From positions 1 through 49,266 of the forward strand of contig JAUYSP010000061.1 in NCBI GenBank assembly GCA_030696305.1: a DNA stretch of 49,266 nt. Direction: 5' to 3'. The translations under genes and the position numbers were made by a program. Shown one piece after another: positions 10,119 through 19,034 of this stretch. The first letter of the stretch is position 1. Each line of letters starts with the position of its first letter. The stretch comes from Legionellaceae bacterium (GTDB taxonomy: Bacteria > Pseudomonadota > Gammaproteobacteria > Legionellales > Legionellaceae). Below the pieces are notes generated by a model. The model made no database searches. It was not told the origin of the DNA and was given only the letters and a program-made list of their open reading frames with translations.

Positions 10119-10724
10119 ATGCCAATCATAAATTCAGGAATATCCATGTACCGTACGACAATTAATGTCGTCAATGCGGCTACAAGTGATATCATCTACA
10201 CACACGAAAAGAAACCCCTTAAATATCAGCTCATTCCTTTCAATCAAAAAGACCCTCGTCCTAAATTTGACCGCGGATTAGGTTTACCAGGCAAATTCCT
10301 CGGACTTATTCTAGGCTCAGTAGGTTATTTTGCAATTACCGCAGCCCGGGCTATATGTAGCACACTAGAACATTTAATTAGGATCGTTTGTCTAGGAGCT
10401 CAAGCCCCTTTATTAAAAGGTACAAAAGAATATAATTTCTTTAATCTTCCCAAGGATAAACGCAGTGGATATGCCTATTCTTTAGGTATTTTAGGCATAT
10501 TCCCGCTCGGTCTAGCCGCCGCATGCGTAGGTTTAATCATTGGTTCAATCATTTGTTTGATCAGCAAAATGATTCCTGCGATTCAATCTATCTATACATC
10601 ACTGTTTCAAACAGAGTCTCGTGGGGAGAATCAGGCTTGCTGCAGTAACGTGGGTGTATTCAAACAAAAACATAACGACAGTCAAAACTCAAACCATTTT
10701 GATCAATTAATAATCTCAAAGTAA
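10119..10724 (+). CDS. Unknown protein with two hydrophobic Gly-Pro repeats; paralogue of the 1382-aa neighbour
   Basis: A 201-aa protein I cannot assign to a named family. It has two hydrophobic Gly-rich segments (RGLGLPGKFLGLILGSVGY, residues 52-70; and SLGILGIFPLGLAAACVG, 121-138), each followed by a long hydrophobic helix and preceded by a K/D-rich linker (KDPRP, KDKRS). Segment order matches residues about 272-400 of the next gene colinearly: YQLIPFN/YRLIPLN, RGLGLPGKFLGL/RGFGLPGELLGL and AQAPLL/VQLPLQ. This points to duplication. There is no signal peptide. The C-terminus (from residue 165) is hydrophilic and Asn/Gln-rich. GAGGA precedes ATG 10119. Predicted to be membrane-associated. 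Confidence 0.7.
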   Translation: MPIINSGISMYRTTINVVNAATSDIIYTHEKKPLKYQLIPFNQKDPRPKFDRGLGLPGKFLGLILGSVGYFAITAARAICSTLEHLIRIVCLGAQAPLLKGTKEYNFFNLPKDKRSGYAYSLGILGIFPLGLAAACVGLIIGSIICLISKMIPAIQSIYTSLFQTESRGENQACCSNVGVFKQKHNDSQNSNHFDQLIISK

Positions 10725-10730
10725 AATATA

Positions 10731-10759
10731 TTGACTAGCAAGATGCATTTGTTTAAAAT
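10731..10759 (+). promoter_or_regulatory. Sigma70-type promoter for the 1382-aa repeat protein gene
   Basis: TTGACT (10731-10736), 17-base spacer, TAAAAT (10754-10759), identical in both boxes and spacing to the promoter of the upstream paralogue. The spacer sequences differ. Confidence 0.6.
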
Positions 10760-10793
10760 ATGAACTCCAAATCTTGGTTAGGGGTGTTCCAAC

Positions 10794-13700
10794 ATGCTTT
10801 CTCAAATACAACAAGCAATCTCTGCAAGTGCAACAACAGGATCCAAAGTAATCAGCACCGCCTTCAAATCAGCTATACAAGCAATAGGCTCAGTTGGAGG
10901 TTTTGTATTACAAACAGGTCGCGATGTGCTAAAAATTGGGCAAGAAAACTTGGTTACAAGTTATTATTCTGCTACACACTACACAATGCCTGCAGCACTT
11001 AATCCAAGTCAACCTCAACCGTTAGAAAAAGGGTGGGGACGGCGTATTGCTGACGTCTTATTATCGCCTATTACGACCTTTCCGGGCTTAATAGCAGGGG
11101 GGATCATTGCTCCAACAGTGTATTATTCCTTCTATATAAATCTACCGAATTTTTTTAAAGCACCCATCTCTTTATTGTATAGTGATCGCACGCCATTCAA
11201 GCGCCCACCGTTGGAAGGAAAATTCTTTGGTCATATCGGTGTTGTTCTTGGTTTAACGCTCGGATTAGGAGTCACAATACCACTATTTGCGATGCGCATG
11301 ATTATAGAAACAGGTATTACAACATACGAGCTCTTTGTTCGAACAATTAACTGGAGTGTATCGGATGTCCAACCCGAGCATGCTATCGCTCCCAATATAA
11401 CTATCTCAAAAACCAATTTTCAACGCACTAGATTTGAAAAAATACTAGGCGGGCCATTAGTTATTTTATTGCTTATACCAGTAACTACTATTATTGGGGT
11501 TGGGATCGGACGGCTGATAATCAACTCTATCGTTTCTACTTATCGCAATTTAATTAAAGGATTAAATACAGCTGTTAGTGACATGCATAATAATAACAAC
11601 CCGCAAACGCCATACCGTCTTATCCCACTCAATAACACAGACAAACGAAATATGATTCAACGAGGATTTGGATTACCGGGTGAATTACTTGGTCTTGCGT
11701 TGGGTACAACTGCATTTATCATTGTAGGTCTGGGTCGGGTTGTTATCAACTCACTGGAAAGCGCTTTTCGAATATTTTGTGCCGCGGTCCAACTTCCTTT
11801 GCAAGATACGAACGCACGTAATTCATTTATACTTACCAATGATGCCCGTAATGAACCTAAATACGGCTACTCCTCTCAATTGGGTTATCCTGGCATTGTA
11901 TTACTTGGTTTAGGAGCGGCGATTGGCGGGATCATCACCGGCTCAACAATTCGCTTGATAATCGAAACGTGGATTAGCATAACAAATACCGGTAGGGAAG
12001 GGATAAATTTTGCTTTACAAGGCGTAAACAATTTTCAAACGATTTCCCCTGTTAAAGCACAGCGTAAAAATTATGAACGATTGGTTGGCATCTTAGGCTA
12101 CCCTATCGGTGCGGCAATCATATCACCTATAACATTCGGAATTGGCGTTGTTCGTTACGTAATCACCAATATTGATACCGCACAAAAAGTATTCCATTTC
12201 TTTGTCGATGCAGCATTTGAGAAAAAAAATGTGATCATCGCACACCATGTTACTCCAGTAAACGAAATAGCGTTTGCCCAAAATGATGCTGTGTTAGAAG
12301 TAAGTGCGGTTGTCGCTGATTCAGAAGATGCCTCTGATCTTATTCATGATGCGGCACAGATCATCCAACAAGATGGGCGACCTTGGTACGTTCAACTAGC
12401 CAGTTTTCCCGGTGCTATTATCGGCGGAGTCATTGGTGGTGGGCTAAGAACTATTATTGAAACTACCTATGCCACAGGTAACACGTTGGTTAACAACTTG
12501 CAACTAGCGCTATATCAATCGCGTTTTGCAACAACATTTCAACCAATGAAAGCAAATCGCAAACTGCACGAACAAGTATTAGGTAGCGTGGGCTATGTCA
12601 TTGGCAGCGCATTGAGTCTGGTTCCAATCGTAGCTATAGGTATCGCTCGTTATGCTATAACCAATGGTGATACAGCACAGCGTGTATTTATTCATACTGC
12701 TAATTTGAATCGTAGAGCTGAAGAGGCAATATCTCCGCTTACAGAAGAAGACAAGCGTCATTGGTTAATTAAAGTAGCGAGTTTCCCTGGCGCCATTGTG
12801 GGCGGTGGTCTCGGATTTACTGGAGAAATAGGACTAAATTCAATTAACTCATTTACCCGTCAGGTAAAAATTTACTCCAAACAAGCCCTAATGGAATCCG
12901 GGCAAGAAAACAAAATCGAGACTATTACAGAAGATCCCCGTACCGTAACTCAAAAAATAATGGGGAGTGTTGGGTTGGGCCTTGGCACAGCAACAGGTCT
13001 GGTTAGTTTCCTTGGGATAGGATTAGGCCGAATCATCCTCAACTCAGGTACTACAACGTATCACACGATACGTGACATGACAGATTTCGTTTTTCTGGAT
13101 GACTACCCCTCTCTTGATACATTTGCCCTCTCTCGACGGATCAAAATGTTCTTTTCTGGGAACTCAATTCAACCTATCAATGCATCAGAGTATGAACTGG
13201 CAAATAGGACTAACGATCCATCGATCCAAACTGCCGTTTATGTTGAAGCCATTACCAATCTACCCAGAGAAGATAAAAGAAAAAATGTGCCATTTTTATT
13301 AGGTTTGCCTGGACTGATCACCGGTTTTGGATTGGGCCTTGTGAGTTCGTTGCTTGCGGGATCTGGTCGTATCGCATTAAATAGCTTCATTACAGCATAC
13401 GATACTACTTTAGACATCGCCGATCTTATATTGCCCAAAAAACATGCAACCACACCTTTAAGAGCAGCACCACGGAGTCCAATGGCCACCGTATTTGGCT
13501 ATCCAGGTAAAATCCTAGGTCTAGGTTTTGGTATACCCGTTTGGCTCACTATTTTATCGGCTCGAATTATAGTAAATACGGTTTATACTGCGCGATTAAG
13601 TGCGGCTATTATTACCACATTGCCGCCAATCAGTAAAAATATCCAGCCTATTGAAGACCCTCGCACCCCATATGGTTTTGGTCAACTATTTGGTATGTTA

Positions 13701-14942
13701 GGCTATCCTATTGGTTTAGCCCTGGGTTTAATGGGCTTCGCTGTTAATATAGCACTTCATATCATTGGGCATTCATTGGTTACGGGTTATCACATCACAA
13801 AAAATATGGTGTTATGGTCTATGGGAAATCGAGAACAAAAGATGCTATTAGGTAAAATGGTAAATGATACTGATAAGCGTACACCGTTTGAAAAATACGC
13901 TTTTGGTTTCCCAGGTAGCGCATTTGTAGCTTTAGGAGCAGCTTTAGCAACGTTTGTAATCGCTACTCGAATCATCCTCATCAATTTTCAGACCACCAGT
14001 ATCGGATTTAAAATAGGCGCTAATTTGGCATTAAGTAAGCCTTATCCTGCTGAATCAATGCAATTAGATAATTGGTCTAATCAAATCCAATTAAGAGATA
14101 ACTACTCTATTTCTGTGCCTAAACAAATACTGCAGGTGGGGAAGTACCTAGTTGGTTCTCCCGGGTTAATGTTAGGAGGAGGCATCGGTGTTGCTCTTGT
14201 CACTCTACCACTTGGCCTTAAGAACTGGGTCGTAAATACAATATTGTCTTTCGCTCATTTATCGCGTTCTTTAGTAAACGTTGGGCTTGAAGAGCCTATT
14301 TTTTCAAAGGGTATTGCTGCTGACCAACGAAGCGTGTTGAGAAAGGCCTCCGGAAGCCTAGGTTACGTCGCTGCATTAGGTACTGCAGGCCTTGTTCCTG
14401 TTATAACATTAACATTCAAATTTGCCTTATTTGCCATTGCTTTTGGTTCCTCGGCTCTAGTCGCACCAATAAAGTTAGGATTAATTATTGTCTCACCTCG
14501 TTTTAAGGCAACTACAAATAAAGACGATATTGCAGAACAACCCTATAAGAATTTATATTCCGCGCTATCGGATGGTAAATTACCAGCCAATCAGCCAATC
14601 CCCCAAACAATCGCCACAGGTGGTAAGGGTGTCCGCGATTTCTTGCGTAAATCGATGATATTCAATTCGAATACCATGACAGAAAGTATTTTAAACGCCA
14701 AATTAGAAGCGAGCAGAAATTCGAAAAAACCATTTGATTCTCAAGCAATTAAAGAAACTCATCGTGGTTTTTTGTTCTTTACTGCTGAAATGCGTCGCAA
14801 GCATGACGCGTCAGTGGAGAAACAATTTAACGACATTAATGGATTTATAGATGGATATCTCGAGAATCCAAATGATACAACACCTGCTCCAGATAATGTA
14901 ATTCAAGAAACACCGTCATACACGGAGCTATTGAATTATTAA
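10794..14942 (+). CDS. Giant unknown protein with ~16 hydrophobic Gly-Pro repeats
   Basis: A 1382-aa protein not recognised as any family I know. About sixteen imperfect units recur with cores near residues 97, 146, 219, 295, 366, 437, 539, 601, 665, 728, 839, 904, 972, 1040, 1123 and 1190. The usual period is 62-85 residues; 539 and 839 follow longer linkers of 102 and 111. The consensus is D-x-R, then G-[FLY]-P-G followed by a Gly-rich hydrophobic stretch and a second helix often ending GR/AR-x-I-x-N-S. Some units are close copies: ASFPGAIIGG (536) and ASFPGAIVGG (662); RYVITNIDTAQKVF (454) and RYAITNGDTAQRVF (619). Linkers are polar. The last ~150 residues (from 1235) are hydrophilic and end TELLNY. 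No cleavable signal peptide is evident. Likely a membrane-inserting protein, perhaps exported; this is inference. Confidence 0.75.
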   Translation: MLSQIQQAISASATTGSKVISTAFKSAIQAIGSVGGFVLQTGRDVLKIGQENLVTSYYSATHYTMPAALNPSQPQPLEKGWGRRIADVLLSPITTFPGLIAGGIIAPTVYYSFYINLPNFFKAPISLLYSDRTPFKRPPLEGKFFGHIGVVLGLTLGLGVTIPLFAMRMIIETGITTYELFVRTINWSVSDVQPEHAIAPNITISKTNFQRTRFEKILGGPLVILLLIPVTTIIGVGIGRLIINSIVSTYRNLIKGLNTAVSDMHNNNNPQTPYRLIPLNNTDKRNMIQRGFGLPGELLGLALGTTAFIIVGLGRVVINSLESAFRIFCAAVQLPLQDTNARNSFILTNDARNEPKYGYSSQLGYPGIVLLGLGAAIGGIITGSTIRLIIETWISITNTGREGINFALQGVNNFQTISPVKAQRKNYERLVGILGYPIGAAIISPITFGIGVVRYVITNIDTAQKVFHFFVDAAFEKKNVIIAHHVTPVNEIAFAQNDAVLEVSAVVADSEDASDLIHDAAQIIQQDGRPWYVQLASFPGAIIGGVIGGGLRTIIETTYATGNTLVNNLQLALYQSRFATTFQPMKANRKLHEQVLGSVGYVIGSALSLVPIVAIGIARYAITNGDTAQRVFIHTANLNRRAEEAISPLTEEDKRHWLIKVASFPGAIVGGGLGFTGEIGLNSINSFTRQVKIYSKQALMESGQENKIETITEDPRTVTQKIMGSVGLGLGTATGLVSFLGIGLGRIILNSGTTTYHTIRDMTDFVFLDDYPSLDTFALSRRIKMFFSGNSIQPINASEYELANRTNDPSIQTAVYVEAITNLPREDKRKNVPFLLGLPGLITGFGLGLVSSLLAGSGRIALNSFITAYDTTLDIADLILPKKHATTPLRAAPRSPMATVFGYPGKILGLGFGIPVWLTILSARIIVNTVYTARLSAAIITTLPPISKNIQPIEDPRTPYGFGQLFGMLGYPIGLALGLMGFAVNIALHIIGHSLVTGYHITKNMVLWSMGNREQKMLLGKMVNDTDKRTPFEKYAFGFPGSAFVALGAALATFVIATRIILINFQTTSIGFKIGANLALSKPYPAESMQLDNWSNQIQLRDNYSISVPKQILQVGKYLVGSPGLMLGGGIGVALVTLPLGLKNWVVNTILSFAHLSRSLVNVGLEEPIFSKGIAADQRSVLRKASGSLGYVAALGTAGLVPVITLTFKFALFAIAFGSSALVAPIKLGLIIVSPRFKATTNKDDIAEQPYKNLYSALSDGKLPANQPIPQTIATGGKGVRDFLRKSMIFNSNTMTESILNAKLEASRNSKKPFDSQAIKETHRGFLFFTAEMRRKHDASVEKQFNDINGFIDGYLENPNDTTPAPDNVIQETPSYTELLNY

Positions 14943-14959
14943 GATGGCGTGACTAGTAC

Positions 14960-15553
14960 TCAAAAAGCAATCTTGGTAATTAAAAATAAGACATTACCGA
15001 CTCCCCGTGCACCGGGAATATAAGTCGCCATCAAAGATAATCGGCTATAACTCACCGAAACCCACGGTAAAGCGCCTGGAAATGGAATACCATTGTTTAT
15101 ATCCGGGCGCGCTGTGGCGAGAACAGCATATCCACCCCCGACGCGAGTTTTTTCAGTCAAACGCAATATTTTGAGAAAAGCATAACCCACAATCGGCTCT
15201 ACGTTTTTATGGGAATCGAGAAAAGCAAAGGCATATAGGCCATGCCAATCACCATCCTCATCATAAAACCCTTTTCCTAATCCACCACCCCATGGATTTT
15301 CATTGTAAGACTTAACCCTTGCTTGGGAATACAAATAACGATTATGCCAAGCATAAGAGGGAATATATAATTCATTATTTCCTTCGGTCCAAATCTGGTG
15401 CAATCGATGATACGCTTGATCAAACAAATCGGGCTTAGTCTTTTGACAAGGGCGACACTGCTCCGTTTCCACTAAAGACGCAACACGTTGTGCAAAGCTG
15501 CATGGCATGTGAGCAAATAAGATAAAACTTAATGTAATAGTTAAACGCTTCAT
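14960..15553 (-). CDS. pagP: Lipid A palmitoyltransferase PagP
   Basis: An outer-membrane beta-barrel enzyme that transfers palmitate from phospholipid to lipid A, lowering sensitivity to cationic peptides. The 197-aa protein has a signal peptide (LSFILFAHMPCSFAQ) and the PagP core: LYIPSYAWHNRY (His70), NENPWGGGLGKG, WHGLYAFAFLDSHK (Asp113, Ser114) and TYIPGARGVGNVLF. The catalytic His, Asp and Ser are all kept. The frame extends to TTG 15565, but ATG 15553 begins one base after the pit stop codon and gives a proper signal peptide. Extra residues with CRPC between signal and barrel (33-36) are unusual. Last gene of a coq7-pit-pagP unit. Confidence 0.93.
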   Translation of the reverse strand: MKRLTITLSFILFAHMPCSFAQRVASLVETEQCRPCQKTKPDLFDQAYHRLHQIWTEGNNELYIPSYAWHNRYLYSQARVKSYNENPWGGGLGKGFYDEDGDWHGLYAFAFLDSHKNVEPIVGYAFLKILRLTEKTRVGGGYAVLATARPDINNGIPFPGALPWVSVSYSRLSLMATYIPGARGVGNVLFLITKIAF

Positions 15554-15554
15554 G

Positions 15555-16544
15555 CTACTGAACAACCCGCATGATCAAAGCAGATACCAAGCCAGTCACA
15601 GGCATAGTAATTAGCCATGATAAAAAAATTAATCGCAGCATCGGCCAACAGGTTCCAGAGAGCCCCTGCACCAATCCTACACCAGCAATTGCACCCGTAA
15701 CTGTTTGTGTCGTAGAAACAGGCAGACCATATTCAGTAGCCGTTAAAACAGCAACCGCAGCTGCTGTTTCCGCGCTACAACCGCGCATAGTGTTTAGATG
15801 AGTAATCCCTGTACCCATGGTCCGCACAATTCGCCAACCACCAAACAAAGTTCCCAAACTAATCACAAAACAGCTACTAATCACAACCCAAAAGGGCACA
15901 TAGAACGGGCCGTTTAACCAATGCGCGGAAAAAAGAAGGGCCGTTATAATCCCCATAGTCTTTTGCGCATCGTTAGTGCCATGGGCTAAACTCAAGCAAG
16001 CGGAGGAAAATAACTGGAAACTTTTAAATATAGTGTTCAGTCGCCGCTTATCTGTTTTTTTAAAGATATGCGTTAAACAATATATCAAAGTAAAACTAAG
16101 TAGAAGACCCACAATTGGGGAGAGAAAAATCGCCAAAATAATTTTAACAAATCCAAGCCACTTAATAGCCATAGGTCCGCCACGCATAATTGCGGCCCCG
16201 ACTAAACCGCCAATTAGCGCTTGAGATGAACTCGTGGGTAATCCCCAATACCATGTCGCTATTCCCCAACCAATAGAGGCAATGAGTGCTGAAAAAAGAA
16301 GCGATGCGTCGATGGCCTGACTATCAATTAGATCCATACCAATTGTTTTAGCTACGGTCATCTTGAAAAAAATAAATGCGACAAAGTTAAAAATTGCCGC
16401 CCAAATTACAGCCTGACGTGGTGTCAATACCTTGGTAGTTACAATGGTTGCAATAGCATTTGCCGCATCATGAAAGCCATTAATGAAGTCAAATACATAC
16501 GCAGTAAATATAACACACAGAATCAATAAAGTGTCTTGGGCCAT
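15555..16544 (-). CDS. PiT-family inorganic phosphate transporter
   Basis: A 329-aa polytopic inner-membrane protein with the duplicated PiT signature: FINGFHDAANAIATIVTT at the N-terminus and CLSLAHGTNDAQKTMGIITA in the second half. It also has GLPTSSSQALIGG and GLPVSTTQTVTGA. It takes up phosphate (or a metal-phosphate complex) by ion symport. It starts 11 bases after coq7 and ends next to pagP, so the three are probably co-transcribed. No PhoU-like partner gene is adjacent. Shorter than E. coli PitA (about 500 aa), but within the range of compact PiT proteins. Confidence 0.93.
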   Translation of the reverse strand: MAQDTLLILCVIFTAYVFDFINGFHDAANAIATIVTTKVLTPRQAVIWAAIFNFVAFIFFKMTVAKTIGMDLIDSQAIDASLLFSALIASIGWGIATWYWGLPTSSSQALIGGLVGAAIMRGGPMAIKWLGFVKIILAIFLSPIVGLLLSFTLIYCLTHIFKKTDKRRLNTIFKSFQLFSSACLSLAHGTNDAQKTMGIITALLFSAHWLNGPFYVPFWVVISSCFVISLGTLFGGWRIVRTMGTGITHLNTMRGCSAETAAAVAVLTATEYGLPVSTTQTVTGAIAGVGLVQGLSGTCWPMLRLIFLSWLITMPVTGLVSALIMRVVQ

Positions 16545-16555
16545 GAATTATCTCA

Positions 16556-17197
16556 TCAAATATGATAACTACTATACGTTAATAATTTTGAAACACCACG
16601 CATTAATTGACGAATAATAAAAGGTAATTCAGCTGCTCCGGCTGCAGCAGCTATTTGAGCATGAGCCGATTCATCTTCTTGCATCTGCGCTAGAATAGCT
16701 TGCGTTTTTGCATCATATGACGGTATACGCTCTCGATGCTGTTGTAAATGATCTGCTACTTGACGCTCCGTCTCTAATACAAAACCAAGACTCCAACGAT
16801 CGCCTGCTACTCCAGCCAAGGCTCCGATCAAAAATGATCCTGCATACCAAAACGGATTAAGCAAACTAGGCTGCGAATGCAATTCGGTTAACCGCTGTTC
16901 ACACCACGCTAAATGATCCACTTCTTCCTCAGCCGCTGCGGCCATTTGCGATTTTATTGATTCAAGCTTCGCCGTAGCTGCTTGACCTTGATATAGAGCC
17001 TGGGCACATACTTCCCCTGCATGATTAACTCGCATTAACCCAGCCACATGACGTTTTTCTTCTGTGGTCATAGTGACATCAGGCAAAGCACAACCAGGGG
17101 TAACTCGGGTTACCATTCGTTTGGTAGGAGCACATACGGTTCTTAAAGCCGTGTCTACTCCTACTATTAAATGATCAACTAACATTAAACGACGCAT
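16556..17197 (-). CDS. coq7: Demethoxyubiquinone hydroxylase (Coq7-type)
   Basis: A diiron carboxylate monooxygenase that performs a late ring hydroxylation in ubiquinone synthesis, replacing the flavin enzyme UbiF. The iron-binding pattern is complete: MRVNHAGEVCAQALY, EEEVDHLAWCE, ETERQVADHL and QEDESAHA. An open frame continues to 17257, but the internal ATG at 17197 (MRRLMLVDHLIVGVDTALR) matches the usual family N-terminus and gives 213 aa. First gene of the minus-strand group coq7-pit-pagP. Confidence 0.93.
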   Translation of the reverse strand: MRRLMLVDHLIVGVDTALRTVCAPTKRMVTRVTPGCALPDVTMTTEEKRHVAGLMRVNHAGEVCAQALYQGQAATAKLESIKSQMAAAAEEEVDHLAWCEQRLTELHSQPSLLNPFWYAGSFLIGALAGVAGDRWSLGFVLETERQVADHLQQHRERIPSYDAKTQAILAQMQEDESAHAQIAAAAGAAELPFIIRQLMRGVSKLLTYSSYHI

Positions 17198-17287
17198 CAG
17201 TGTGGTTACCAAGAGAGAGTGATAGTCAGTATACATTCGATGAGGGCATATCATCAATTAGCTTTACAAAAATCAGTATCCACTCGG

Positions 17288-17316
17288 TTGTGTTCACCAA
17301 ATTTTAATGATATAGA
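17288..17316 (+). promoter_or_regulatory. Possible promoter for the 436-aa gene
   Basis: TTGTGT (17288-17293), 17-base spacer, TATAGA (17311-17316). It lies 34 bases upstream of ATG 17350. Confidence 0.35.
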
Positions 17317-17349
17317 TTATTAGATAAGCAGATCAAACAGAATCCTAAC

Positions 17350-18660
17350 ATGGCTATACTATCAAAAAAGCGTGTAGATACTTCCTTGAAAGATAGATAT
17401 GACGAGCTATTGGAGCAACATCTTCAATCACATGAAGCGAAATACATTGTTTATTTAGAATATAAGAATAAACGCAGTAACGAAGAAGATAGAATGCTTA
17501 CTTTATTATATGATTCTGCGACACGCCCGTATGCTGAGGTGCTTTTGAATCTTGAAGCTAGCCACAAAAAGCATTTTCATCCCGGTATTGTGCTAAAGTT
17601 TTTGAAGACCAATACCTCTGATGATATTAAAGCGATAGTCGCAAATCAGTATCGAAAACATGCATTGAAACTCGCTCATTATAAGCCGTGGCTTCAACAT
17701 TGTGAAACGGTCTCTGATCTCGAAGCATTATGGTATCCATATGACCTAAGTACACGCATCCATCATTTAAACGAAAAAACATCCAAAACAACGCAAGAAG
17801 AACGATTTTTACAATTAATATTTGATGAATCCACAAAAAAACAGGCCATTGACATCATCATATTAGAAAACCTGGCACAACCCTCCAGTTATGAAAAAAC
17901 TTATTTGGAGTTACTACTGAATCCCAGCACAAGGGATTGTGCTAGAAAAATACTGGATTTAACCACTTCAAATAATAAAACCCTGGAACAAAGAAGAGAG
18001 TTAATATTATTAACTGATGAGGTTACCCGTCCCTATACAGCCTCGGTTTTGGAAAAGGACCAACACCCTTATGAGCATTTGAGTCCTGTCGATCGCGATA
18101 TATTAAAATATTGTTTTTTACATGTCATTACACCAACTAAGCCTTTTGGCAAACGGATACAAAGCACACACGCATCGCTTTCTTTTTTGTCTTCACGTAC
18201 TGAAATGACTTCACGAGCCGTGTTGAAAGGTCCTTATATTCTGGATCTATCTCAAGATGAGAAAAAAAAATGCATTCAGGATCTGGTCGATTTACAAGTC
18301 GATGAAATTATTAACATTTATCTTGAAAAAACCAATGCAAATGCCACGGTTAGGAGTAAAGGCATTGATCCTACAACATCAAAGAGCATCAAGGAGTACA
18401 AAGATAGAAACAAAGAACGACTTTCATTTAGTATCATCCGTTATTTTTATATAATTGAACAAAAATTTAGTGAACAAAAATTAATTCAATTAGTTACGGC
18501 GATCAAAAATAAAATACATCCTCCTTTTAAAAACAATTTATGTGGTCTAGCGAATGAAGCGATCGATGCGCGGATTACCTTGGAAGCACTTGATACAGCT
18601 GAAAGGCTAAGCCCGAATCCATCTAGCTCTAATCTGTCCACATTTTTAGGGCAAAAGTGA
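17350..18660 (+). CDS. Unknown helical-repeat protein
   Basis: A 436-aa soluble, charged, mostly helical protein with no family I recognise. Four imperfect copies of a 24-26 residue motif lie in the first half: EDRMLTLLYDSATRPYAEVL (residue 46), EERFLQLIFDESTKKQAIDI (150), KTYLELLLNPSTRDCARKIL (183) and RRELILLTDEVTRPYTASVL (215). The theme is [EK]-x-x-x-L-x-x-L-x-[DN]-x-x-T-[RK]. The second half is helical without obvious repeats and ends in a Ser-rich tail (NPSSSNLSTFLGQK). No signal peptide. It stands alone between the coq7 and Bat operons. An effector-type secreted protein is possible in a host-associated bacterium, but this is only inference. Confidence 0.65.
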   Translation: MAILSKKRVDTSLKDRYDELLEQHLQSHEAKYIVYLEYKNKRSNEEDRMLTLLYDSATRPYAEVLLNLEASHKKHFHPGIVLKFLKTNTSDDIKAIVANQYRKHALKLAHYKPWLQHCETVSDLEALWYPYDLSTRIHHLNEKTSKTTQEERFLQLIFDESTKKQAIDIIILENLAQPSSYEKTYLELLLNPSTRDCARKILDLTTSNNKTLEQRRELILLTDEVTRPYTASVLEKDQHPYEHLSPVDRDILKYCFLHVITPTKPFGKRIQSTHASLSFLSSRTEMTSRAVLKGPYILDLSQDEKKKCIQDLVDLQVDEIINIYLEKTNANATVRSKGIDPTTSKSIKEYKDRNKERLSFSIIRYFYIIEQKFSEQKLIQLVTAIKNKIHPPFKNNLCGLANEAIDARITLEALDTAERLSPNPSSSNLSTFLGQK

Positions 18661-18679
18661 GTTGACGCTGAAGTTATTT

Positions 18680-18709
18680 TTGCACAAACCCCATAAATAA
18701 TGGTAATCT
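18680..18709 (+). promoter_or_regulatory. Possible promoter of the csp-moxR-bat operon
   Basis: TTGCAC (18680-18685), 18-base spacer, TAATCT (18704-18709). It lies 60 bases upstream of the cold-shock-domain ATG. A moderate match only. Confidence 0.35.
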
Positions 18710-18768
18710 TATGCAGGCGTAATTTACGCACTAAAGGTATACATCCAACCATTTACAGGAATGATTTA

Positions 18769-19029
18769 ATGAGTATTATTCAAAAATTAAAACGTTTTTT
18801 TTGTCGTACGAATCACAATACCGGAGCCAGATTATCAGGCACTATTAAATTTTTTGACAGAAAGAAGCGCTTTGGGTTCATCGTAGCAAATAAAAACGAA
18901 TATTTTTTTCACGCAGCAGCTACTAATCCAGGGGACTTCCGCTCATTACAAGATGGCGTTGCAGTAACCTTTGTCGTAGTAGAAGGAAAAAAAGGGCCGC
19001 AAGCGAATAATATTGAAATAGTAAGGTAA
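18769..19029 (+). CDS. Cold-shock-domain protein heading the Bat operon
   Basis: An 86-aa protein. After a basic N-terminus (KLKRFFCRT) comes one cold-shock OB-fold: GTIKFFDRKKRFGFIVANKN (RNP1-like, KRFGFI where CspA has KGFGFI), then EYFFHAAA (RNP2-like, divergent) and AVTFVVVEGKKGPQANNIEI. CSD proteins bind single-stranded RNA or DNA. The frame is open from 18700, but ATG 18769 with AGGA upstream is the sensible start. It ends five bases before moxR, so it is probably transcribed with the Bat genes, which is an unusual companion for them. Confidence 0.8.
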   Translation: MSIIQKLKRFFCRTNHNTGARLSGTIKFFDRKKRFGFIVANKNEYFFHAAATNPGDFRSLQDGVAVTFVVVEGKKGPQANNIEIVR

Positions 19030-19034
19030 TCATT

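Noticed and set aside
10760-11002. 80-codon ORF just before the giant repeat gene
   Set aside because: It begins at the -10 region and lies mostly inside the giant gene in another frame.
18700-18768. N-terminal extension of the cold-shock-domain protein
   Set aside because: It contains the promoter region and no conserved residues; ATG 18769 has the ribosome-binding site.
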